Shown here one piece after another: positions 17,022-25,667 of a DNA stretch of 28,964 bases (position 1 is its first letter; each line of letters opens with the position of its first letter). The position numbers and the translations under genes are program-made. The DNA lies in assembly GCA_031289995.1 (NCBI GenBank), contig JAITOI010000064.1:1-28964 (forward strand), written 5' to 3'. Origin of the DNA: Prevotellaceae bacterium. Its GTDB lineage: Bacteria; Bacteroidota; Bacteroidia; Bacteroidales; UBA932. The notes below the pieces were generated by a model that saw nothing but the letters and a program-made list of their open reading frames with translations, was not told where the DNA came from and did not search any database.

Positions 17022-20000
17022 ATGAAAAAATATTTTTCCTCCATGCTTGCATTGCTTGCTGGCATTGGCATTGCGAGTGCACAGGCCTTCAACCCCGGTC
17101 AAATGCTCGACGAGCAGTTTGCCGTTTTCCCGCCCAAAATTCCGCTGACGTGGAGCGTCTCTCCCGAGACTGGCTACACCTATGGTCAGAGCGGCAGCCA
17201 GATTGTTTGCCCTACGTGGCAGAGCGCGCAGTACATGTTTTCGGGCATGGGATTGGCCGTACCAAAGCTTGACGGCGACAGCTTATACGCCGTGTTTGCC
17301 TCCGGCTTGCTCACCAACGAGGATCCCTTCGGAAGCCTCATCACGCCAGCGCTGGCGCCCACTGCAGCCAACCACGTGCTGTCGTTTCGCATCGCGGAGC
17401 TGCCCATTGGCACGGTGGACTGGATTTCGGAAGTGGGGCCGCAGCTGTTTGTGGAAATTTCGATGGACGACGGCACCACCTACATCGCGTCGACGGAGAA
17501 CGTGCTGACGCGCCTTACCGGACACAACACATTCACCGACGTGCCACGCTTTGCCACCACGCAGATTGACCTGAGCGGCTACGTGGGACAGCCAATCAGG
17601 GTGCGCTTTCGCGGCGTGAGCGACTACGGCGGTTTTATGGTTGGGCTGGACAACATTGGCGGCATGCCGTTCAACATGCCGCCCACAAAATTGTCGGTAA
17701 CGCAAGCCTCGTTCAACACCTACAAATCGGTTTCGTTGCGACAGGCAGGAGTGCTGCTGCCATCGGCGCTGGTGACCAATACCGGCGCGGATTTGGTGTC
17801 GCCGGTGAGCCTTGCGTTTACCGTAAGTCCGGGCGATTACAGCAAGCAGGTTGAGGTGAACAACGTTTCGTTTGGCGGCGCAAATACTTTTGGCGTGGCG
17901 GCTGCCGATGCCTTTACGCCAGCTACTATTGGTCGCTATTTGCTTAGCGCCAGCATTAGCGCAACGGTGGCTAATCCCAACAGCCAGCAGGACACCACGA
18001 GCGTGCTGATTACGCCACGCATGCTGTCGAGCTACAACGGCGCACTCGGCGCTTCGATGGGCAACACGGCGCACAGCATCGAATTTGGCACGCTGTACGA
18101 GCTGACTAAACCCGATGTGGTGTCGTCGCTCACGCTGCGATTCTTCCTCGCGCAAGCGGGGCAATTTCCGTCCCTTTCCTTTGGCCTCGCCATCTACAAA
18201 TTCAACCCGGATTCGACGCTGACGCTGCTCTACGAGAGCAAAAATTACGTGCGCGAACAGGGCCAGCAAATCACCAAAACCTACGCCATAGAGCCGCAAT
18301 ATTTGGAGGCAGGCAAGTACCTGTTTGTGGCGCAGCAGCTGACTGCACAGAGCCTGCATCTGGCAGCCGACAACACGTCGGGCGGCACGGTGTTTACGGT
18401 GGAGAACGGCAAGGCGCAGCCAATTTACCGCAACGGCTACGCGGCCATTTCGGTGAACACCGGACAACCTACGGCCGTAAGCCCCGCGCGTAACAGCGAA
18501 AAAATATCGTGCACGGCGCCATTTAGCGTGAGCTTCCTCGAGGGCATGAGCCTATCGCTTGCAACCCCCGCCACCATTAGCGTGACAGATGAGCAGGGCA
18601 ACGCTGTGGGCGGCATCAGCGCAAGCTTTGCGGGCAACGAGCTGGCCATTGCACACGACGCGCTAAGCTACAACACCACGTACACCGTTACCGTTCCACT
18701 GTCGGCAATGAGCGGCTTGTGGGACGAGGTGAAGTGGTCGTTTACTACCGAAGGCAACCCCAGCACCTGCCTTGCGCCCAGCAGCCTTGTGGCGTCGAAC
18801 ATTACCGTTGACCAGCTTACGCTGCGCTGGCACGAGAACAGCGCCGCCACATCGTGGGAGCTGAAGTACGGCGCACGCGGTTTTGACCCTAACGCAGCTG
18901 GCACCAGCGTTACGACCGGCGACAATCCGTATGCGCTCATTGGCATGGCCGAAAACACGAAGTACGAGGTGTACGTGCGCTCGCTGGGATGCAGCAACAG
19001 CAACGGTTACAGCGATTGGAGCGCTCCGCTGCGCGTGAAAACGTTAGGCCGGCCCATCACGCTCTACGGCATACAAAATTTCGACTCCGATTCGGCCAGC
19101 ATGAGCGGCGGATACTACCTTTCGTCGCTGCAATCCGACAACCCGCAAACCATTGTCCACATCAAAACATCGGGCGTTTGGCACGGTCTTGTAGGCGTGT
19201 ACATCAACGGAATGTATTGGGCGATTTGCAACCTCGAGCTGCTGAAATTTGACAAGGACTACAACATCATTTCGCGGAGCGAATGTGCCACCGCTGTCAA
19301 CTCCATTGCCTACGATTACTCGACCGGCGCGATATTTGGTGTTACCGGAACCGCGGCCAGCGGCGGCGCGGGACTGCTGTATAAAATTAGCGTGGAGACG
19401 GGCGAGATACTGACGAGCATACCAATTTCGCCGGGCATGATAGCGCTGGGCTGCGACCTGAACGGCCAGGTGTACGGCGTTACGCAGGTGTCGGGCGTGG
19501 CCGGAACGATTTACAAAATCGACAAGCAAACCGGCGCCACCACTCCGATGGGCAGTACCCACCTCAGCCCAAGCATAGCGGGTCAGGCGCTGGCGTTTGA
19601 CTACCCTTCGGGGCGGCTGTTTTGGGGATTCTACAACAACACCATACGCTCCGGAAACCTGATAGAGATTGACCTCGGCGAGGGTGAAGATTTTTCGTTT
19701 ACCGACTGCGGCGTCCTCGCCAACGGCACTTCGGCATCGCTCATCTTCGGCCTGCACACACGCTTCGACTACGTGAAAAGTACCGTGCCCATATCGGGAG
19801 AATTATTTGCCAACAACACCGCGCCCATTGTGGCGGAGCTCGACCCGCAGTTCTGCCTCGCAGCCGGCGACCTTAGCGCCATCAGGATTTCGCCGACGGT
19901 GGAGATGACGCCAACGCTGAGCGGAAGCACACTCAGCATTACCCTCGTCAAGCCGCTTGCCTACAACACGAGCTACACCGTAACCATCCCCAAGAGCGCC

Positions 20001-23000
20001 ATCAACGGCTTTCCGGGCGACTACTCGTGGACGTTCAAAACCGCCTACGACGCCAACGGCTGCTACCGCGTGGAGAACGTGCACGTGCGCAACGTGGGCA
20101 CGCACTCGGCTACCGTGAGCTGGGACGACTACGGCCGCGCCACCTCATGGCAGGTGCGCTATGGCCGACGCGCGTTCAACCCCAACCTCGAAGGCACCAC
20201 GGTTGAAGCCAACACGAAGACCGATTTTTTGCTGGTTGGGCTGCCCGACGCGCGAAACCTGACGGTGTACGTGCGCTCCATTTGCGGCGCAGGCGTGTAC
20301 GGAGCTTGGAGCATGCTGACCGACTCGGCCAACCTCCACACGCAAAAAGATTGCACGACACCCATCAGCCAATTTCCGTGGACGGAAGGCTTTGAAAACG
20401 ACACCACGCTTGGCTGCTGGAGCCAGATGTGGAACTACGAGTGGCAGTACGAGCAAACGTTTAGCAGCAGCAATAACGGCGAAGCGCCGCCATACAAGGG
20501 CAGCAAACTTCTTCGGATGAGCACCAACCAAATATCCGGGCTGTACAAATTTATCACGCCTCAGCTCGATATTTCGGGGCTTACCGGCGGCAATCCTGTG
20601 GCCGATTTTTGGTACACTGCGCCCAGCGGCGACGAGCTGCGCGTTTACTACAAAAACACCGAACACGGCGTGTGGCACAAGCTCTGGGAAAGCATTGCCG
20701 AGGTGCACGAGTGGACGCACGTTGCGCTGAATTTGCCCAACGGCAACGACACGTATTTTTTGCTGTTCGAGGAGAACAACAAAAGCGGGCTGGGAGTGAG
20801 CATTGACGAGCTTTCGGTGCGCGATTTCAACCTGACCGACGTGCGCGTGGTGAGCCTCGTTGCGCCCACATCGAGCACGCAGCTGTCGGGCGCGGAGCGA
20901 GTAACGGTGCGGCTTTCGAACGAAGGCTCGGCGACCAAAGCGAACTTCAACGTAAGCCTTGAGCTGAACGGAACGCTTGTGGCTACCGAGCTTGTTAGGA
21001 TGGCCATTCCTTCGGTTGGGCTGTACGATTACATGTTCGATGCACCCATCAACCTAAGCGCATTTGGCAGCTACAACATCCGCGTGTACGCCTCGCTGGA
21101 TGGCGACGAAAACCGCAGCAACGACACGCTGGCAGTAGTGGTGCGCAACATCGACTGTCGGTACTCGACGCTGCCGTGGACGGAAAATTTTGAAGACCTC
21201 GTTACGCTGAGCTGCTTCACGTCTGTCAACGTCAGCTCGTCGGAGTACGACGAACCGCAGCGCAGCACAACGCTGCGGCATAGCGGCGCGTACTCGTGGC
21301 GTTTTTCGAGCGCCAGCAGCTCTATCAGCACCTACCCCGACTTTTCGCAGTACTTTATTTCGCCGCAGATGCAGCCTTCGGTTGGCAAAAAATATGTCGA
21401 GTTTTACTACCGCAGCTCCAACACCTACGACAAGCTCCGGCTGGGCTACTCTACCGGCGACAACAGCACGAGCAGCTTCGTGTGGGTTGACAGCATTCTG
21501 CCCACCTCGTCCACGGCCAACACGTGGCAGCGCTACTTCTACCACAACATCCCCAGCAACGCGCTGTACGTGGCGCTGTGCTACTACGAAACCAACTCCG
21601 GCAGCCTCTACCTGTACGTGGACGACCTGACGGTGGGCGAGCTGTTTGCACACGACATTGCCGCGCTCGAAATCACCGCGCCCGTTTCCTCGCCAAGCCT
21701 TGACAGCAGCGAGCGTGTGACCATGCTACTGCAAAATGTGGGCAGCGATTCCATCAGCTCATTTACGGCAAAAATTTATGTCAACAACAGCTTGCTTGCC
21801 ACCGAAACGGTGGATACAATCCTTGCTCCGCTGGAGGTTGCGGAGTATACGTTTGCCACAACGCTCGACCTTTCGGCCTACGCCGTTTACCAAATTCGCG
21901 TTGAGCTGGTGCTGGACAACGACGGCGCAACCAGCAACAATAGCGCTGAGGTTAGGGTTGAGTGCTTCCCTTGCGCCATCACCGTTTCCGACGGTTGGAC
22001 GGAAGGGTTCGAGTGGACAGAAGTGTCGGACTGCTGGACAATTCTTCGCAACGATTACAGCGGGTCAAGTTCCCAATGGAAGCTCAACACCAGCGCCACC
22101 TACGCGCACAACAGCAGCAAGTCGATGACTCACGTACACGGCGGCAGCATTACCAACGACAAGCTGATTACACCATCCATCACGCTACCCGTGGGCAAAG
22201 CATTTCAGCTGACATTTTGGTCGTACAACCATTACGCCAGCGACTACCTCTCAAAAGGTGGGCGCAACTGCGTGCTGGTTTCGGACAGCGGCGACCCCTT
22301 GCAGGACACGGCGTGGACTGAGCTGTGGTATGCGCCAACCGTGTTGGCAAGCTGGGAGCGCACCGAAATTTCGCTGGCAAAATACGTCGGAAAAACCATC
22401 CGCCTTGCCTTCAAATACCAAGGCTCAAACGCGCACGACTGGTACATCGACGACCTTGCGCTGCAAGAAATCAGCTCGCCCAACGCCACGCTGATAGCTG
22501 TTGCACATCCGGCTGCCCGCAGCTTCGACATCGGCGCAGAGCGGGTGGCAATTTCCATTACCAACAACGGTAGCCTGCCCATCGACTCGTTCGTAATTTC
22601 GCTCGATGTGGACGGCCAGCGCTACGCTACCGACACCGTTAGGCAAGTCAATCTGGGCATGGGAGAGCGGTTCAACTACTCGTTCTTGAAACCCTATGAT
22701 TTTTCGGCTTTCCGCACCTACGCGCTGCAGGCTGAGCTGAGCATGAACGAGGACAACAATCCCTACGACAACACCATTACGGCCATCGTGCAAAACGTGA
22801 GCTGCAGGGTGAAGCAGCTGCCGTGGTCAACCAGCTTTGAAGGGCGGCTGTGGAACGATATTTTTTCGGACTGCTGGACGTTTATCGACCACAACATCGA
22901 CGGCCTCAACTGGGACGTGGGTATTAACGATACCGCCGCGCATTCGGGCACCAACTTCATGTACTCCGAGTCCTACACTGTCGGCCTCGGCGACGAAGGA

Positions 23001-25652
23001 TTTGACGTAACACCCGACAACTGGCTGGTGCTGCCGCCCATTGCGCTGCCTGCCGCCAACGCGGCTGAGCTGAAGTTCTGGGTGGGTTCGGCAGAGTCGG
23101 GACCGATATTTTTTAGGGAGCACTACGATGTGTGGATTTCCACCACCGGCAACAGCTACGAAAATTTCACCGACAGCATTTGGGGCGAAACTCTCGACAC
23201 TGCTGCGTGGCGCGAAATCACGCTTTCGCTCGACAAGTACAAGGGGCAAATCATCTACATCGCCTTTGTGCACAACAAATGCCGCGGGCAATTTGGGCTT
23301 ATCCTCGACGACGTTTCGGTAACGGAGCTGCACCCCGTAAACGCAACGCTGGCGGGCTTTCACGGCATTGCGCAGGTGGAATATGGCAACGCGCAAACCG
23401 TGAAAGTAGCGCTCGAAAACAGCGGCGTTAGCCCCATCACGACGGCCACCATTAGCTGGTGGCTCGATAGCGTGCAGCAAGCATCTAAGGCGTGGAGCGG
23501 CTACCTTGAGCGGGGGCAAAAGACAGTGGTAACGCTGGCCTCCGACGTGCCCATGACCAACGGCAACCACAGCCTGCTCGCGACGCTCAACATGGCAGGC
23601 GACGGCCTCGCGCTGGACGACACCGCACGCCTCAACATCGAAGTTCGCACCGCAAAAACATTGCCCTACGAAACGCAGTTTCAGGGCAACTTCGACGAGT
23701 GGAGCGAAACGTCCATCCTTGGCGGAGTGCACTGGCTGTGGGCGATTGAGAACTACACCTACATCCCGCTCAGCTCCGAAACTAAGTCCAACGGCTACGC
23801 CCTCTACGACCTGATTCGAAACGGCAATGGCGGCCCCAGCAATGCCTTGTCAGCGCTCGTGTCGCCGGGCTTCGATTTCTCAAGCCTCGCGCCCAATCAG
23901 GCTTTCGGAATGACATTCACGCACTGGGTGCGCAACCTCTACACCACCACCATCAAGCTGCAGGCTTCGACCGACAACTTTACCGACGACATCACCGACC
24001 TCTGGACGTGGACATCGTCCACCGCACAAGAGGTGCTGCAAGGCGTGCAGCGCGTTAACCTCTCGTCGCTGGCAGGAGAAAAGCACGTGCGGCTGCGCTT
24101 CTGGCACAACGGCAACGAGGCCTACGGATGGGCGATTGACGACATCAAAATTTTTGTGCCCACGCATAGCAACGACCTCTCGGTGCTCAGCGTTGGCGCC
24201 TTGCCCACGCTCAACGTTACCGGCGACACCGCGCAATTCAACGCCACCATCATCAACCTCGGCGGCGATACGCAAACCGACGTCCCCGTTACCTTTGCCG
24301 TGAACGGCGAAAGCATCGTTGCGCACATCCCGTCCATCGCCTACTACGACGAAGTCAGCGTAAGCGTGAGCTGGACAAGCATGGCGGGCGCACACACCGT
24401 AACGGCTTCGCTGCCCAACGACAACGACGACGGCAACAACGCGCTGTCGTTTGCCAAGTACGTGGCGGCGCCCCACCAGCTGCACGACGGCTTTGAAGAC
24501 ATTGCCAACACCGTCGGCTGGGCTAACGACGGCCAGTGGGCCATCATGGACGCAAACGAAGATGAGAACTACGCTGCCTACGTCTACGAGGGCAGCCGTG
24601 CTTGCGTGGCAGGCGCTGTCAACCTCGCCGCCTACAACAACGCTATGCTCGTAACGCCGCTGCTCACCATCCAATCCGGCGACTGGATTGCGTTCTACGC
24701 ATGCTACCTCAACACCGCCACCGACGCCATTCCCACGCTGCAGCTGATGTACAACACCACCACCGCCGACACCGGCTGGCTACCGATTTCGGAGCAGGTG
24801 ATGCTCACCGGCACGTTCAAGGACTACAAGTTCGACCTCAACATCGAAGGCAGCTACCACCTCGGCATCTTCGCCACCGGCAGCCTCAACAGCGCCGGAC
24901 GCCCGCTGTTCACCGCCGTTGACCACGTGATTGGGCCAACGCTCACCGAATACTACGACGTTATTTTCAACGTGCGCGACGAGCAAAACAACCTCCTCAC
25001 CGGCGCAACGGTAACGTTCAACGAGCAGGCAAGCCCAACAAACACCTACGTTGTAGAGCACCAGCTGCCCGGCAGCTACGCCTACGCGGTGGCCAAATCG
25101 GGCTACGCAACCGACTCCGGCACGCTTACCATCATCGACCGCAACATTACGCTCGACATCACGCTGCGCAAGCTGGCCTACACCGTAACCTTCGAGGTGC
25201 TCGACCTCGCCACCAACGCGCCCATCACCGACGCGCTGCTAACGTTCAACAACCTCGCCCAGCCCGCCGCAGGCATGTACACCATCAACGACGTGCTGGC
25301 AGGAACCTACGCCTACTCGGTCAGCAAGCAAGGCTACACCCCGCAGTCGGACAACGTTGTGGTGAGCACCGCCGACCTTACCGTACCCGTGCTTTTGGCT
25401 GCGCTCAACACCGGCCTTGGCTCCGAAACGCTCGCGCTCGCCGTCTTCCCCAACCCCGCCACCACGCTGCTGACCATCACCAACGCGCAGCTGCAAGCCG
25501 GCGATAGGATTGAGGTGTACAACCTGAACGGCACGCTGGTTGCCGCCTACACAGCCGCAGGCAAAAGCGCAACCATCAGCCTCGCCAACCTCCCGCAGGG
25601 AAATTACATCGTGAAGGTGGGCAACCGAATTGCCAAAATTGTCAAACAGTAG
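17022..25652 (+). CDS. Giant T9SS-secreted multidomain adhesin-like protein
   Basis: The 2876-residue product starts with a signal peptide (MKKYFSSMLALLAGIGIASA, cut near A20). Approximate layout: jelly-roll module 21-215; CARDB-like 216-330; beta-rich region 330-480; Big_5-like 481-575; FN3 578-672; propeller-like 675-918 (YDYSTG and FDYPSG motifs); Big_5-like 920-1007; FN3 1010-1107. Then five jelly-roll plus CARDB-like pairs follow (1115-2480). A seventh jelly-roll (2483-2640), two tandem 75-residue PEGA-like repeats (2643-2795) and a T9SS type A sorting domain (2797-2876; VFPNPA, LPQGNYIVKVG) complete it. The jelly-rolls resemble cleaved-adhesin/choice-of-anchor J domains (LPWTENFE to IDDLTV). 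No enzyme motif is seen. It should be exported by Sec, then T9SS, and attached to the surface. It precedes the amylase gene by 15 bases; ligand binding or adhesion is inferred. Confidence 0.9.
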   Translation: MKKYFSSMLALLAGIGIASAQAFNPGQMLDEQFAVFPPKIPLTWSVSPETGYTYGQSGSQIVCPTWQSAQYMFSGMGLAVPKLDGDSLYAVFASGLLTNEDPFGSLITPALAPTAANHVLSFRIAELPIGTVDWISEVGPQLFVEISMDDGTTYIASTENVLTRLTGHNTFTDVPRFATTQIDLSGYVGQPIRVRFRGVSDYGGFMVGLDNIGGMPFNMPPTKLSVTQASFNTYKSVSLRQAGVLLPSALVTNTGADLVSPVSLAFTVSPGDYSKQVEVNNVSFGGANTFGVAAADAFTPATIGRYLLSASISATVANPNSQQDTTSVLITPRMLSSYNGALGASMGNTAHSIEFGTLYELTKPDVVSSLTLRFFLAQAGQFPSLSFGLAIYKFNPDSTLTLLYESKNYVREQGQQITKTYAIEPQYLEAGKYLFVAQQLTAQSLHLAADNTSGGTVFTVENGKAQPIYRNGYAAISVNTGQPTAVSPARNSEKISCTAPFSVSFLEGMSLSLATPATISVTDEQGNAVGGISASFAGNELAIAHDALSYNTTYTVTVPLSAMSGLWDEVKWSFTTEGNPSTCLAPSSLVASNITVDQLTLRWHENSAATSWELKYGARGFDPNAAGTSVTTGDNPYALIGMAENTKYEVYVRSLGCSNSNGYSDWSAPLRVKTLGRPITLYGIQNFDSDSASMSGGYYLSSLQSDNPQTIVHIKTSGVWHGLVGVYINGMYWAICNLELLKFDKDYNIISRSECATAVNSIAYDYSTGAIFGVTGTAASGGAGLLYKISVETGEILTSIPISPGMIALGCDLNGQVYGVTQVSGVAGTIYKIDKQTGATTPMGSTHLSPSIAGQALAFDYPSGRLFWGFYNNTIRSGNLIEIDLGEGEDFSFTDCGVLANGTSASLIFGLHTRFDYVKSTVPISGELFANNTAPIVAELDPQFCLAAGDLSAIRISPTVEMTPTLSGSTLSITLVKPLAYNTSYTVTIPKSAINGFPGDYSWTFKTAYDANGCYRVENVHVRNVGTHSATVSWDDYGRATSWQVRYGRRAFNPNLEGTTVEANTKTDFLLVGLPDARNLTVYVRSICGAGVYGAWSMLTDSANLHTQKDCTTPISQFPWTEGFENDTTLGCWSQMWNYEWQYEQTFSSSNNGEAPPYKGSKLLRMSTNQISGLYKFITPQLDISGLTGGNPVADFWYTAPSGDELRVYYKNTEHGVWHKLWESIAEVHEWTHVALNLPNGNDTYFLLFEENNKSGLGVSIDELSVRDFNLTDVRVVSLVAPTSSTQLSGAERVTVRLSNEGSATKANFNVSLELNGTLVATELVRMAIPSVGLYDYMFDAPINLSAFGSYNIRVYASLDGDENRSNDTLAVVVRNIDCRYSTLPWTENFEDLVTLSCFTSVNVSSSEYDEPQRSTTLRHSGAYSWRFSSASSSISTYPDFSQYFISPQMQPSVGKKYVEFYYRSSNTYDKLRLGYSTGDNSTSSFVWVDSILPTSSTANTWQRYFYHNIPSNALYVALCYYETNSGSLYLYVDDLTVGELFAHDIAALEITAPVSSPSLDSSERVTMLLQNVGSDSISSFTAKIYVNNSLLATETVDTILAPLEVAEYTFATTLDLSAYAVYQIRVELVLDNDGATSNNSAEVRVECFPCAITVSDGWTEGFEWTEVSDCWTILRNDYSGSSSQWKLNTSATYAHNSSKSMTHVHGGSITNDKLITPSITLPVGKAFQLTFWSYNHYASDYLSKGGRNCVLVSDSGDPLQDTAWTELWYAPTVLASWERTEISLAKYVGKTIRLAFKYQGSNAHDWYIDDLALQEISSPNATLIAVAHPAARSFDIGAERVAISITNNGSLPIDSFVISLDVDGQRYATDTVRQVNLGMGERFNYSFLKPYDFSAFRTYALQAELSMNEDNNPYDNTITAIVQNVSCRVKQLPWSTSFEGRLWNDIFSDCWTFIDHNIDGLNWDVGINDTAAHSGTNFMYSESYTVGLGDEGFDVTPDNWLVLPPIALPAANAAELKFWVGSAESGPIFFREHYDVWISTTGNSYENFTDSIWGETLDTAAWREITLSLDKYKGQIIYIAFVHNKCRGQFGLILDDVSVTELHPVNATLAGFHGIAQVEYGNAQTVKVALENSGVSPITTATISWWLDSVQQASKAWSGYLERGQKTVVTLASDVPMTNGNHSLLATLNMAGDGLALDDTARLNIEVRTAKTLPYETQFQGNFDEWSETSILGGVHWLWAIENYTYIPLSSETKSNGYALYDLIRNGNGGPSNALSALVSPGFDFSSLAPNQAFGMTFTHWVRNLYTTTIKLQASTDNFTDDITDLWTWTSSTAQEVLQGVQRVNLSSLAGEKHVRLRFWHNGNEAYGWAIDDIKIFVPTHSNDLSVLSVGALPTLNVTGDTAQFNATIINLGGDTQTDVPVTFAVNGESIVAHIPSIAYYDEVSVSVSWTSMAGAHTVTASLPNDNDDGNNALSFAKYVAAPHQLHDGFEDIANTVGWANDGQWAIMDANEDENYAAYVYEGSRACVAGAVNLAAYNNAMLVTPLLTIQSGDWIAFYACYLNTATDAIPTLQLMYNTTTADTGWLPISEQVMLTGTFKDYKFDLNIEGSYHLGIFATGSLNSAGRPLFTAVDHVIGPTLTEYYDVIFNVRDEQNNLLTGATVTFNEQASPTNTYVVEHQLPGSYAYAVAKSGYATDSGTLTIIDRNITLDITLRKLAYTVTFEVLDLATNAPITDALLTFNNLAQPAAGMYTINDVLAGTYAYSVSKQGYTPQSDNVVVSTADLTVPVLLAALNTGLGSETLALAVFPNPATTLLTITNAQLQAGDRIEVYNLNGTLVAAYTAAGKSATISLANLPQGNYIVKVGNRIAKIVKQ

Positions 25653-25667
25653 AAAAATTTTTGAGCC

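Noticed and set aside
17283..18467. A 394-codon minus-strand open frame inside the adhesin gene
   Set aside because: It lies antisense to a continuous secreted multidomain protein and has shadow-type composition without any domain.
16908..25652. An earlier start for the giant adhesin at 16908
   Set aside because: That ATG is upstream of the consensus promoter, while the ATG at 17022 is followed at once by a good signal peptide.
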